Below are positions 7,408 to 16,579 of a stretch of DNA of 40,500 bases, in pieces. This stretch comes from an uncultured Lachnospiraceae bacterium (lineage in GTDB: Bacteria > Bacillota > Clostridia > Lachnospirales > Lachnospiraceae). The stretch is taken from NCBI GenBank assembly GCA_900546495.1, contig URDN01000023.1:1-40500 (forward strand), read 5' to 3'. The position numbers were made by a program, and so were the translations under genes. The notes beneath the pieces are model-generated. The model made no database searches. It had not been told where the DNA came from and saw only the letters and a list, made by a program, of their open reading frames with translations. Numbering within the stretch: position 1 is the stretch's first letter; each line of letters begins with the position of its first letter.

Positions 7408-8892
7408 CTACTGACGCTTTTCTACGATAAACAGATAACTTCTATTCTTCTCCTGAATGCAAAATTCCTGTGCCAAACGGAACTGAGGATGCAAACGAAG
7501 CTGTTTTTTCACCAGTCCCATTTCCCTTGAGAAGAAGATCATGCGACCATCCTCTGCCAGCACCTCATCGGATTTTTCAAAAAATCTGCGATACAGGTCA
7601 TCCAGCTGCGGTTTTGACAGATTACCTGCCGGAAGATCGGTGACGATCTCATCGAATTTATAATCATGAACAAAATCAAAATAATCACGATTGATATAAT
7701 TGGTCTGCATACCTGCAATCTTACTGTTTACCCTTGCTTTCTCGATTGCCTCACCAAAAGTATCGATGCCGTAGGCATTTCGCGCCGGTACGGCAAACCT
7801 GCGTTCCATCAGCAAAGTACCTACGCCACAGAACGGATCTAAGATCTGTGCATACTCTTTCAGATACGGTTTTGCCAGTGCTATCAATCCTGCTGCCAGC
7901 GTTGGTTTCATGCTTGCCGCCACATAATATCTGCGGTAATCAAAACGATGATCCGGCAGTGTATACAGTTTTAATAACGGTACAAATCCGCCCTCACGAT
8001 GCTGTAACAGGCGCAATTCCACTTCATAGTGTGACGTAGAATTGATCAGGTTCCTCTCAAAAGCACCTTCAATCGCTGCTGCCACACGTTTGGCAAAGAT
8101 GCTCCGCTCCTCCAGCGGCATCGTACCGGATACACCGATACGGAAGCAAAACGGCACATCCCCTTTGTGTGTCTCCGTCAGGATCTGCATCAGATCGGAT
8201 TCTGCCAGCTGTGCTGCCAGTGTTTCCGGATCTGTGGAAAGCACGTTATCGTCAGTCTGTGTATGAACTACAAACAGTAATTCCTGCATTGTACGGATTT
8301 TCATGACTGTTTCAAAATCAGACACAATCGTACGTACACCGGATTTTAGTACTTTTTTCTTTCCGGTCACTTCTTCTGCCAATGCATCACGAAATGCAGG
8401 AATGGTCAGAAGCAGTACCTCGCTGGAACGGTTCCATCCATTAAAGGTATGTTTTTTCACCCCTTTTTTCTGTAGTAAAAGCTCCTGCAGCGCACGAATC
8501 TCTGCCTGCACATGCTTCTTTTCTTCTTCCGGAGCTTCATAAGCAACCAGTTCCTGCAAACGCTCCTCTAACTGTGGCAGATACTCGCTGCAGTCGATCA
8601 TGGATAATGCCTGCACATATGCTTCTTTGACAAATAATTTATCTTCTTCCTCATACGCATCCATCAGTACATCCAACGCATCCTGACAATGCAGTTCCCC
8701 AAGGATCAATGCCGCGTTTTTCCGCACCTTCGGATCCTCGGCTACCAGACACTTCATGATCTCATCCAGACGGTTGCCTGTCATGGTAAGAAACACCTTT
8801 TTCTTAGCATCATCCTTCAGTTCTTTTTTCAGAGCGATCAGACTTGCTCTGCGATCGATTCCTTTTTTTATTTTTTCATAAAGATCTCTCAT
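7408..8892 (-). CDS. HEAT-repeat/THUMP-like/SAM-dependent RNA methyltransferase fusion
   Basis: A 494-residue protein in three parts. Residues about 20-150 are helical repeats of HEAT type (segments like D-P-K-V-R-K-N-A-A-L-I-L-G-E-L). Residues about 165-320 resemble the THUMP/ferredoxin-like region of RlmL/Trm14-type enzymes. Residues 330-494 are a class I methyltransferase with D-P-F-C-G-V-G-T at 352-359 and D-L-P-A-G-N at about 419-424 where the amino-methylating motif usually reads N/D-P-P-Y. Family logic points to base methylation of rRNA or tRNA, but the altered motif makes the exact reaction uncertain. The gene overlaps the upstream amidase gene by four bases, so they are cotranscribed and probably translationally coupled. 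Confidence 0.75.
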   Translation of the reverse strand: MRDLYEKIKKGIDRRASLIALKKELKDDAKKKVFLTMTGNRLDEIMKCLVAEDPKVRKNAALILGELHCQDALDVLMDAYEEEDKLFVKEAYVQALSMIDCSEYLPQLEERLQELVAYEAPEEEKKHVQAEIRALQELLLQKKGVKKHTFNGWNRSSEVLLLTIPAFRDALAEEVTGKKKVLKSGVRTIVSDFETVMKIRTMQELLFVVHTQTDDNVLSTDPETLAAQLAESDLMQILTETHKGDVPFCFRIGVSGTMPLEERSIFAKRVAAAIEGAFERNLINSTSHYEVELRLLQHREGGFVPLLKLYTLPDHRFDYRRYYVAASMKPTLAAGLIALAKPYLKEYAQILDPFCGVGTLLMERRFAVPARNAYGIDTFGEAIEKARVNSKIAGMQTNYINRDYFDFVHDYKFDEIVTDLPAGNLSKPQLDDLYRRFFEKSDEVLAEDGRMIFFSREMGLVKKQLRLHPQFRLAQEFCIQEKNRSYLFIVEKRQ

Positions 8893-9617
8893 CCGTTTTC
8901 ATCTCCCGTCTTATAAACTTGCAGATAAGTATCTACATCTTTCTTAAATTGCGTCCACGCATCTTCATGTTCCACATAATAGAGCGGACACAGTTTTCCG
9001 GTCACATCATAATGCCGGATCACATCTTCCGATGTCAGTCCGAATTTTTCACAGAGCCATGCGGTCAGCCTTATCACCGAATCGTACGTTGCCTGCTCAA
9101 AAGAACCGTCCTCGTTTTTATAACAGCACTCGATGGAAATCGTATCGCTGTTGCGGTCATTGGATGCATAGGCAATCTCCGCTGTTGGAATACACTGCAC
9201 GATCTCGCCTTCCAGTCCCACCACAAAATGAGAACTTGCCTTTGTCGTATGCGTGTCCTTCAGATTTTCAAAATAATTGCGGTTTGCAATGGCGGTTGCG
9301 CCAGGGTTTGCCGTATAGTGTATGACTATGCCATTAACTTTTTCCAGCGCTGTGCCCGGTCTGGAATACGGATTCACCGTCAGAAGTTCCACATCCAGTT
9401 CCGGTCTGTTTTCATCCACCTCGGACAATGTTACCGGACTGTCTGCACTGACTGCTTTGTTTTTCTGGTGTCCGGTCACACCCACGATCACCAGAAGTAC
9501 CAGTGCCAGTAATCCAAGTGCCATCCAGACCCGGGACATATCGTATCTTTTTCGTCTGTTTTTTCGCTTCTTTTTTCTTCTCGGTGCGTTTTTCTGTACC
9601 TTCTTCTGTGCTGCCAT
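8889..9617 (-). CDS. Membrane-anchored N-acetylmuramoyl-L-alanine amidase (Amidase_2)
   Basis: A 242-residue cell-wall hydrolase that would cleave the bond between muramic acid and the stem peptide. The N-terminal 25 residues are extremely basic. One transmembrane helix (about 31-48) follows, giving an extracytoplasmic catalytic domain. The domain shows the zinc ligand pattern H100 (G-I-V-I-H-Y-T-A-N), H202 and C210, plus S-S-H-F-V-V-G and an S-I-E-C-C segment. It lacks cell-wall binding repeats. Several clostridial genomes pair this form with housekeeping genes, so it is not necessarily a phage lysin. It starts about 90 bases downstream of hemL and overlaps the methyltransferase gene. Confidence 0.87.
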   Translation of the reverse strand: MAAQKKVQKNAPRRKKKRKNRRKRYDMSRVWMALGLLALVLLVIVGVTGHQKNKAVSADSPVTLSEVDENRPELDVELLTVNPYSRPGTALEKVNGIVIHYTANPGATAIANRNYFENLKDTHTTKASSHFVVGLEGEIVQCIPTAEIAYASNDRNSDTISIECCYKNEDGSFEQATYDSVIRLTAWLCEKFGLTSEDVIRHYDVTGKLCPLYYVEHEDAWTQFKKDVDTYLQVYKTGDENG

Positions 9618-9709
9618 ATGCTCTGATTTCCTTCGACTTTATGTCAAACAATTTCTGCTTTTTATGAAATAGTACGATTTTGTTTTTTCCAAAACACAAT
9701 CCAGAAATA

Positions 9710-10999
9710 TTATATATTTTTCTTAAAGTAGGTTCTGGCAAGTTCCAGTGTCTGCGCTAACTGCTCCTCTGTATGCGCCATGGAAATAAATACTGCCTCA
9801 AACTGCGCCGGAGCCAGATAAATGCCATGGTTCTGCATGTAATTACAGTAATCAGCATATGCCTTCGTATCTGAAGTCTGTGCGCTTTCATAGTCAACAA
9901 CTTCCCTGTCTGTAAAAAACAGACTTCCCAGTGAAGCAATATGATTGACATGATAGCCTCTGCCATTCTCATCCACAATTTTCTGCAGTTCTTCGAAAAA
10001 CCGGTCAGACTTCTGATTCAGGGCATCGTACGCTTCCGGATGTTTTTTTAAATAAGAAAGCTGTGCAATACCTGCTGCCATTGCCACCGGATTACCGCTC
10101 AAGGTTCCTGCCTGATACACAGCGCCCACCGGAGATACCATTTCCATGATTTCTCTGCGTCCGCCATATGCGCCAACCGGCATACCTGCGCCGATGATTT
10201 TTCCAAATGTGGTCAGATCCGGTGTCACGCCAAACCAGCCCTGGGCACCGTCTGCCTGCATACGGAAACCGGTAATGACCTCATCAAAGATCAGCAATGC
10301 ACCATATTTGTCACAGATAGTACGAAGTCCCTGCAAAAATCCCGGTTTTGGCGGTACGGTTCCCATATTTGCGCCAACCGGCTCCACCAGAATCGCTGCA
10401 ATCTGTTCTCCATAGGTATCAAAACAATTCTGCACGCTCTCCAGAGAGTTATAATCTGCTGTGATCGTATCTGCGGTGCAGCCTGCCGGGACACCAAGAG
10501 AACCCGGAACACCTGCTGTCATAACACCGGAACCTGCCTTTACCAACAGAGCATCGGAATGCCCGTGATAGCAGCCGTTGAATTTGATGATTTTATCTCT
10601 GCGTGTAAAACCGCGCGCCACACGAACGGCACTCATCACTGCCTCCGTACCTGAATTTACCATACGCACCATCTCGATGGATGGCACCATGCTGCAGATC
10701 AGTTTTGCCATATCCACTTCAATGGATGTCGCTGCACCGTAGCTTAAACCACGCTTTGCATACTCCATCACCGCATCCAGAACCATTGGATGATTATGTC
10801 CCAAGATCATCGGTCCCCAGGAACCGATAAAATCTATGTATTCGTTATCGTCCTCATCCCACATCAGCGCTTTGTCCGCTTTTTTGATAAAACGCGGAGT
10901 AGAACCGATAGAACCAAAGGCTCGAACCGGAGAATTCACGCCACCCGGAATATATTGCACTGCTTCTTGAAAAAGAGCTTCTGATTTTTTGATCTCCAT
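9710..10999 (-). CDS. hemL: Glutamate-1-semialdehyde 2,1-aminomutase
   Basis: A 429-residue PLP enzyme that converts glutamate-1-semialdehyde to 5-aminolevulinate, the second committed step of the C5 tetrapyrrole route. Seen are P-G-G-V-N-S-P-V-R-A-F near the N-terminus, the cofactor site S-G-T-E-A at 116-120, D-E-V-I-T-G-F-R at 239-246, and the PLP lysine K267 in T-F-G-K-I-I-G-A-G-M-P. Length is standard. Its ATG overlaps the hemB stop by one base (TAATG), so the two are translationally coupled. It is the last pathway gene of the long minus-strand cluster. Confidence 0.97.
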   Translation of the reverse strand: MEIKKSEALFQEAVQYIPGGVNSPVRAFGSIGSTPRFIKKADKALMWDEDDNEYIDFIGSWGPMILGHNHPMVLDAVMEYAKRGLSYGAATSIEVDMAKLICSMVPSIEMVRMVNSGTEAVMSAVRVARGFTRRDKIIKFNGCYHGHSDALLVKAGSGVMTAGVPGSLGVPAGCTADTITADYNSLESVQNCFDTYGEQIAAILVEPVGANMGTVPPKPGFLQGLRTICDKYGALLIFDEVITGFRMQADGAQGWFGVTPDLTTFGKIIGAGMPVGAYGGRREIMEMVSPVGAVYQAGTLSGNPVAMAAGIAQLSYLKKHPEAYDALNQKSDRFFEELQKIVDENGRGYHVNHIASLGSLFFTDREVVDYESAQTSDTKAYADYCNYMQNHGIYLAPAQFEAVFISMAHTEEQLAQTLELARTYFKKNI

Positions 11000-11982
11000 T
11001 ATCCGATTCTCCCTTCATCCATACATTTTGCCAGTTCTTCTGCAAAATAGGTAATATAAATATCAGTTCCTGCGCGGTAAGCAGCGACTGCCATCTCACA
11101 CATGATGGATGTCTCATCGATAAATCCTGCTGCTGCGGTCGTTTTTACCATGGAATACTCTCCGCTGACGCTGTATGCTGCCACCGGAAGATCTGTCATA
11201 TCTTTTACTTCGCGGATCAGATCGCCGTAAGCCATTGCAGGTTTTACCATTACAATGTCTGCGCCTTCGATGACATCCTGCTCTACCTCTTTTAACGCTT
11301 CTCTGCGGTTGTGATAATCCATCTGATAGGTTTTGCGGTCACCAAATGCCGGTGCGGAATCTGCCGCATCCCGGAACGGACCATAAAAAGCAGAAGCAAA
11401 TTTTGCAGAATATGCCATGATCGGTGTATTGATGTAACCGTTGGTATCTAAAATATGGCGGATTGCACCAACTCTGCCATCCATCATATCAGACGGTGCT
11501 ACCATATCCGCACCTGCCTGAACCTGTGACAACGCTGTTTTCTGCAACAGTTCCAATGTTTTGTCATTATCTACGTCATGTCCGCAAAGTACACCGCAAT
11601 GGCCATGAGAAGTATACTCACACATGCAGACATCTCCGATCATATACAGATCCGGAAACAGTTCTTTTGCCTTACGAAATCCCTGCTGCACAATGCCATC
11701 CTGCGCATAAGCACCGCTTCCAAGCTCATCCTTGTGATTCGGGATTCCAAAAAGCATGACGCCGCCGATTCCGGCTTTTGTCAGTTCTTCTAATTTTTCT
11801 CCCATACGGTCAACGCTATAACGGTACTGTCCCATCATAGACGGGATTTCTTCTTTGATATTGGTTCCTTCTACAATAAACATTGGATAGATCAGAGAGG
11901 ACTTATCCATTCTGGTCTCCCGCACCATTTTTCTCAAATTTGCACTTGTCCGCAATCTGCGCGGACGATTGATCATTTCCAT
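10999..11982 (-). CDS. hemB: Porphobilinogen synthase (5-aminolevulinate dehydratase)
   Basis: A 327-residue enzyme joining two 5-aminolevulinate molecules into porphobilinogen. The two Schiff-base lysines are K194 (A-Y-S-A-K-F-A-S-A-F-Y-G-P-F) and K247 (M-V-K-P-A-M). Cysteines C119, C121 and C129 form the zinc-type metal site, in contrast to the aspartate-rich magnesium type. Start choice: the frame opens at 12030, but AGGAGG lies nine bases before ATG 11982 and the family homology begins there (N-R-P-R-R-L-R). It sits between the cobA-hemD fusion (112-bp gap) and hemL. Confidence 0.96.
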   Translation of the reverse strand: MEMINRPRRLRTSANLRKMVRETRMDKSSLIYPMFIVEGTNIKEEIPSMMGQYRYSVDRMGEKLEELTKAGIGGVMLFGIPNHKDELGSGAYAQDGIVQQGFRKAKELFPDLYMIGDVCMCEYTSHGHCGVLCGHDVDNDKTLELLQKTALSQVQAGADMVAPSDMMDGRVGAIRHILDTNGYINTPIMAYSAKFASAFYGPFRDAADSAPAFGDRKTYQMDYHNRREALKEVEQDVIEGADIVMVKPAMAYGDLIREVKDMTDLPVAAYSVSGEYSMVKTTAAAGFIDETSIMCEMAVAAYRAGTDIYITYFAEELAKCMDEGRIG

Positions 11983-12094
11983 TTTTACTTTCCTCCTGCA
12001 GCCAGTTTTCAGCTGCCTTTCTCTCAACATTTTTTCATTTACCCATATAAAATACAGGAAGAAATTTTATATAAAAAGTTATACTACTTCATTT

Positions 12095-13717
12095 TCAATC
12101 AGACTGAGATGAACAATTTAAGACGGTCTGTAGCAGATCTTCTAAGGTTGCTGATTTTGCAATCACGCAGGAAATTCCAGCTTTTTTTGCTTCCTGCGCG
12201 GTCTGTTTTCCGATACAGATTCCCTTTACATGGCTTAAATCCGTATCCGGTACATTTTTTACAAATCCACGGACTGTAGATGCGCTGGTAAAAACTACCA
12301 TACAGCCTTCCTCCACCAGCTTCGGTACATTCACCCATTTCTGTTCTTTCTCTATGGTATCATAAATCGGCAAATCTGCAATCGTAACTTTTTTCCTTTT
12401 CTGAATCTCCCGGATCAGTTCCTGACTGCCGTTTCTCACCCGCGGGATCAGAATATTGTCACCATCTTCACAATCTTCCCCGATGCAGATGCCAAGGTGT
12501 GCCGCATCATACACCTCCGGAACCAGATCTGCGAAAACGCCATGCAGTTGCAGTTCTTTTGCTGTTCCCGCTCCTAAAGCTGCAATTTTTGCTCCGGCAA
12601 ATCTTCGGATATCGATTTTTTCTTTTTTTAACTGATCAAAAAAGCAGTTTACACCGGAAGGAGAGGTAAATATCACGTACTGATAATTATCTTCCAATGC
12701 CTGAGACAGCTTCCGGACGGTATGCATATCTGTCTTATTGATCCCATTTTGTATCTCAGTATTTACAGTATTTTGCTGCATGTCCTTTTCTGTTGCAGCA
12801 CATTCATCCACCGCAATGCTTTCATCTGCAAAACACTCATTAGGATGAATCTCAATCGTTGGTAATTCCAGCACTTCTGCTCCAAGGCTCCGTAACCGTT
12901 CTGCCAGCACCCGGCTTCGTTCCCGCGGTCTTGTTACAATAATTTTTTTACCGAACAGTGTTAGTTTTTCGTACCAGTTAAAATCTTCTGCCAGTCCGCA
13001 GACTTCTCCTACGACAATGATTGCCGGGGTCTCCAGTGGATTTTTCTTCACTTCTTCCGGCAGCTTTTCCAGCGTACTCACGATCCGTTTCTGCTTTGCT
13101 GTCGTTCCGCGGCTTAACAACGCCGCCGGGGTTTCTTTCGCTTTTCCACCGGTACATAACCCCTGACAAATATCTGTCAATGCGGAAACGCCCATGAGAA
13201 ATACCAGTGTTCCTTCCAGTTTTGCAAGTGTTGCAAAATCCAGATTCAACGGTTCGTCTTTTTTCTTATGTCCGGTAATGATATGCACGCTGGAGGCATA
13301 ATCCCGGTGTGTCACCGGAATGCCGTTATAAGCCGGAACCGAAATGGCCGAGGTCACCCCCGGCACTACTTCAAATGGAATATGGTGTTTTGCCAACAGC
13401 TCCAGTTCTTCGCCGCCGCGCCCAAACAGAAACGGATCTCCACCCTTTAAGCGCACCACACGTTTTCCTTCCTGCGCTTTTTTCAAAAGTAGCTCATTCA
13501 TCTGTTCCTGCGGCATGGTATGATTGCCGGAACGTTTTCCTGCATCGATTTTTTCTGCTGTCTCCGGTATCATCAATAAAATGCTCTCTCCTACCAGACG
13601 GTCATATACAACGACTTCTGCCTGTTCCAGCACCCGTTTTGCCTTTAATGTCAAAAGCTCCGCATCGGAAGGTCCTGCGCCCACCAGCCAGACTTTTCCT
13701 TCTTTTTTCTGTTCCAT
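12095..13717 (-). CDS. cobA-hemD: Fused uroporphyrinogen-III C-methyltransferase and uroporphyrinogen-III synthase
   Basis: A 540-residue two-enzyme protein. Residues 5-245 are the SAM-dependent CobA/SUMT domain (V-G-A-G-P-S-D-A-E-L-L-T at 12-23, Y-D-R-L-V, G-G-D-P-F-L-F-G-R-G-G-E) that makes precorrin-2. Residues 255-540 are HemD, which cyclises hydroxymethylbilane to uroporphyrinogen III (T-R-P-R-E-R-S; F-T-S-P-S-G-V). This fusion is well known in clostridia. Unusual is an extra polar stretch at about residues 293-330 within the HemD part, rich in Asp, Glu, Asn and Thr, which typical HemD lacks. The start codon directly abuts the hemC stop. A single methyltransferase domain serves as branch point to cobamide. 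Confidence 0.96.
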   Translation of the reverse strand: MEQKKEGKVWLVGAGPSDAELLTLKAKRVLEQAEVVVYDRLVGESILLMIPETAEKIDAGKRSGNHTMPQEQMNELLLKKAQEGKRVVRLKGGDPFLFGRGGEELELLAKHHIPFEVVPGVTSAISVPAYNGIPVTHRDYASSVHIITGHKKKDEPLNLDFATLAKLEGTLVFLMGVSALTDICQGLCTGGKAKETPAALLSRGTTAKQKRIVSTLEKLPEEVKKNPLETPAIIVVGEVCGLAEDFNWYEKLTLFGKKIIVTRPRERSRVLAERLRSLGAEVLELPTIEIHPNECFADESIAVDECAATEKDMQQNTVNTEIQNGINKTDMHTVRKLSQALEDNYQYVIFTSPSGVNCFFDQLKKEKIDIRRFAGAKIAALGAGTAKELQLHGVFADLVPEVYDAAHLGICIGEDCEDGDNILIPRVRNGSQELIREIQKRKKVTIADLPIYDTIEKEQKWVNVPKLVEEGCMVVFTSASTVRGFVKNVPDTDLSHVKGICIGKQTAQEAKKAGISCVIAKSATLEDLLQTVLNCSSQSD

Positions 13718-14713
13718 TTAGCGCTCCTCCTGTGCTGTCGCTTCTGCCCGCAAACAACGTGCCAGATTTCTGCCAACGTTTTCTGCCAAGTATCCCGCAT
13801 TTTGTTCAAAGACATCTTTTTTGTGATCTCCATAACCTGTATCATCTATATGGTCTGCAAGGTCTTTCTGATACCAATTTTCTTTTTCTAAGTAAATAAA
13901 TTCGGTGCCTGCCACACTTTTTCCGGTCGCTTCTTCATAATAGAGTCCTCGCAACATCAGCTTTCCATCCTCTGCAATGGTTGCATGCGCTGCCACCGGA
14001 GAGGAACATCCACCGTCCAGTTCCCTGATAAACGCCCGTTCGCAAAGGGATGTGATCCGGCTTGCTTCGGAACAAAATGAATATAAAAATGCATAATCCT
14101 CACCGGCACGTCCCTGCAGCGCCAACACGCCCTGTCCGGCAGCCGGAATCATTTCTTCTACCGAAAAATACCGGGTAATCCTGTTTTCCAACCCCAGTCG
14201 TTTTAATCCTGCTGCTGCCAGAATCGTTGCAGAGAATTCCCCAGAATCAAGTTTTGCCAAGCGTGTCTGTACATTCCCGCGGATCGGTGCAAAGACTGCC
14301 TGTGGATACAGTTTCTGAAACTGCAGCATGCGGCGCTGGCTTGAACATCCCACTGGTTTGGAAAAATCCAGTTCCGTTACACCTTCTGGCAATACCAGTA
14401 CATCCCGCGGATCTTCCCGCATTGAAAAACCGATCAGCGGCAGTTCTTCCGGAATCTCTGCCGGCATATCTTTCAGACTGTGTACCGACAGATCACTGCG
14501 TCCATCCAGCAATGCCGCATCCAGTTCCTTCACAAACAGCCCTTTTCCGCCAATCTTATCCAATGTACGATCCAGGATTTTGTCACCGGTTGTTTTCATG
14601 GTAACAAGCTCCGGCTCGTATTCCGGGCACTGATTTTTGATATAATCCATCACCATCTCGCTTTGAATCACAGCCAGACGGCTCTCTCTGCTTCCGATTC
14701 GAATTTTTTTCAC
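13718..14713 (-). CDS. hemC: Hydroxymethylbilane synthase (porphobilinogen deaminase)
   Basis: A 331-residue enzyme polymerising four porphobilinogens into hydroxymethylbilane. It shows R-I-G-S-R-E-S-R-L-A at the N-terminus, T-T-G-D-K-I-L-D, the catalytic H-S-L-K-D-M-P at 78-84, R-G-N-V-Q-T-R-L at 145-152, and the dipyrromethane-cofactor cysteine C236 in L-D-G-G-C-S-S-P-V. The C-terminal domain carries about 30 extra residues (around 275-303, W-Y-Q-K-D to K-K-D-V-F), making the protein longer than the usual 300-310. It lies immediately upstream of cobA-hemD and 118 bp downstream of the precorrin-2 dehydrogenase gene. Confidence 0.96.
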   Translation of the reverse strand: MKKIRIGSRESRLAVIQSEMVMDYIKNQCPEYEPELVTMKTTGDKILDRTLDKIGGKGLFVKELDAALLDGRSDLSVHSLKDMPAEIPEELPLIGFSMREDPRDVLVLPEGVTELDFSKPVGCSSQRRMLQFQKLYPQAVFAPIRGNVQTRLAKLDSGEFSATILAAAGLKRLGLENRITRYFSVEEMIPAAGQGVLALQGRAGEDYAFLYSFCSEASRITSLCERAFIRELDGGCSSPVAAHATIAEDGKLMLRGLYYEEATGKSVAGTEFIYLEKENWYQKDLADHIDDTGYGDHKKDVFEQNAGYLAENVGRNLARCLRAEATAQEER

Positions 14714-14831
14714 TGCTATTCCTCCACATATGCTTAAGTTTCCACCGAATCAATCATTCTCCGATGATTCTTTGCAATTCAACTGTAAAATGCATTCTGC
14801 TTTGTAAAATTTTATAAAAATCAATATTTTC

Positions 14832-15314
14832 TCAGTTAAGATTATAATCTACTGTCCCAAGTGCTTCCCGAATCTTCGCACTTACTTCCCGCACTTTTCC
14901 ATGATCGTTATCGCAGGAATTAACCCCCGCAACAATACCCTCCTGTTCTATCAGCGCCGGAAACCGAAAATCACACAGTGCCTGATCAGATGCCACATTT
15001 ACCCAGATGCGATGCTTTTTACATTCTTCCCAGACTTCCCGGTCCGCCTGCGTATCCCCTGTCGCCGTCAGCACCAGCTCATATCCTCTGGTCATGCCAT
15101 GCATGAAAGGACTGCGGATCAGCTCCAGCCGCTTTCTGCCATACCTTTGCTGTAACTGCAAAAATTCCATCCGAATCTCCGATGCAGCCACTGTCACATC
15201 TGCGCCAAACCGCAGCAGACTTTCTATTCTGCGCAGAGCAATGTTTCCTGCTCCTACCTGCAATACTTTTTTTCCTGTGATATCTACAAAAAATGGAAAA
15301 TATCTGTGATCCAT
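14832..15314 (-). CDS. Precorrin-2 dehydrogenase (siroheme synthase N-terminal family)
   Basis: A 160-residue NAD-dependent enzyme that oxidises precorrin-2 to sirohydrochlorin, the substrate for cobalt insertion in the anaerobic route. The protein opens F-P-F-F-V-D-I-T-G-K-K-V and carries the Rossmann loop V-G-A-G-N-I-A-L-R-R. A V-N-V-A-S-D segment typical of Met8/SirC/CysG-N proteins follows. Start choice: the frame is open up to 15581, but that part overlaps hemA and has no homology. ATG 15314 with an AGGAG-type site, 17 bases after the hemA stop, fits. It is shorter than SirC (about 200), lacking most of the C-terminal helical domain, so a chelatase activity is unlikely and the separate CbiK domain supplies it. 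Confidence 0.9.
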   Translation of the reverse strand: MDHRYFPFFVDITGKKVLQVGAGNIALRRIESLLRFGADVTVAASEIRMEFLQLQQRYGRKRLELIRSPFMHGMTRGYELVLTATGDTQADREVWEECKKHRIWVNVASDQALCDFRFPALIEQEGIVAGVNSCDNDHGKVREVSAKIREALGTVDYNLN

Positions 15315-15331
15315 CCCTTTTCTACTCCTTT

Positions 15332-16579
15332 TTACTCCTCTTTCCAAACTTTTTCCAGTGCTTCCAGACACTCCCGCATCACATCTGTGTCTGCATGATC
15401 TCTCAGCCCAAACAAGATCTTCTGAAATACTTTCTGTGATGTCTGCTCCACGGCATCTGCCAATTGTCTGCACTGACTGGCCTCCAGTTTCATCTGCTGA
15501 AACATTCTTCCCATACGCCAGCTCACATCCTGCGCTGCCAGTGCACCAAATTTTTGAATCTGCGGCACCATATCCCGACATTCATACCAGGAGACAAATG
15601 CTGCCAGTTCTTCTTCCGCCAGCAGATTTGCCGCCTGTAACTGTTCCTGCTGCCGCCCGGACAAGCCGATGCCGCCCTGAAAATCATCAATATCATAGAC
15701 TTCTGCCCATGAAAGCTCCCGGATTGCAGTATCAATATCCCTTGGAACCGCCAAATCAACAAAAGTAACCCGATAATCCGGATTCCATTTTTCCATTTCT
15801 GTACGCTCTAAGGTCACATTTGGGCTTGCCGTCGCTGACACCACATATCTGCATTCCGGAATTTTATGATAACGCTCGCCGTAATGGATCCGGGCACAGC
15901 CTTCCGGAATCCGCACTTCTCCGCTGTGATACTGCCGAACCGTTACCGTCACATTCGCGCCCCGCTCCTGAAAGGCACACGCCGTCAGCCGCCCCATTTC
16001 ACCATTTCCGATCACCAGACAGTTTTCTCCTGCAAATTGATAACCCTGTCTTTCAAGCTGCGTCAATGCCGCATCGATTGCTGATGTGTTTCCTTTTGGG
16101 ATTACCACCTGCGTTTTTATTTTTTTGCCTGCGGTCACTGCCATACGAAACAGCGTTTTTAACACCGTATCCGCAAATTCACCACTTCGGGCAAATTCCA
16201 GTGCATCGCCTACCTGCGTCAGAATCTGATCTTCCCCGATGATTTTGGACTTCAGGCCCGCAGTCAGCAAAAATAAATGCCGCACCGCTTCTTCTCCGTT
16301 TCGCACTGTAAAAAGTTCCCGCAGCCGTTTTTCCTCTTCTCCGGAAATCTGTTTACAGTGGCAGATAATCCGGTAAAGATCCGTCTCTGCCTTTTCATCC
16401 AATGACACATATAATTCCATCCGGTTACAGGTAGACAGCAACACGCAGCCGTCCACGCCTTGCTGCCGGACGACTGCCTCCATCAGTTCTTTTTGTTTTG
16501 TCTTTGTAAAAGAAAATAATTCCCGTTCTTCCACAGATGCTCTGCTGTGATCGATTCCTATCATCTGTATGTTTATCAT
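15332..16579 (-). CDS. hemA: Glutamyl-tRNA reductase
   Basis: A 415-residue NADPH enzyme that reduces glutamyl-tRNA to glutamate-1-semialdehyde, first step of the C5 route. The nucleophilic cysteine is C51 in L-S-T-C-N-R-M-E-L-Y. Other landmarks are G-I-D-H-S-R-A-S, the helix with I-I-G-E-D-Q-I-L-T-Q-V, a Rossmann G-N-G-E-M-G at about 191-196, and D-L-A-V-P-R-D-I-D. The C-terminal dimerisation helix is present. It overlaps the end of cbiC by four bases, tying tetrapyrrole entry directly to cobamide synthesis. No in-window heme genes beyond uroporphyrinogen are present, which suggests the flux is meant for cobamide or siroheme. Confidence 0.96.
   Translation of the reverse strand: MINIQMIGIDHSRASVEERELFSFTKTKQKELMEAVVRQQGVDGCVLLSTCNRMELYVSLDEKAETDLYRIICHCKQISGEEEKRLRELFTVRNGEEAVRHLFLLTAGLKSKIIGEDQILTQVGDALEFARSGEFADTVLKTLFRMAVTAGKKIKTQVVIPKGNTSAIDAALTQLERQGYQFAGENCLVIGNGEMGRLTACAFQERGANVTVTVRQYHSGEVRIPEGCARIHYGERYHKIPECRYVVSATASPNVTLERTEMEKWNPDYRVTFVDLAVPRDIDTAIRELSWAEVYDIDDFQGGIGLSGRQQEQLQAANLLAEEELAAFVSWYECRDMVPQIQKFGALAAQDVSWRMGRMFQQMKLEASQCRQLADAVEQTSQKVFQKILFGLRDHADTDVMRECLEALEKVWKEE

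Noticed and set aside
12040..12075. AT-rich inverted repeat TATAAAAT/ATTTTATA between cobA-hemD and hemB
   Set aside because: Too weak a stem to call a terminator, and the downstream genes look cotranscribed.
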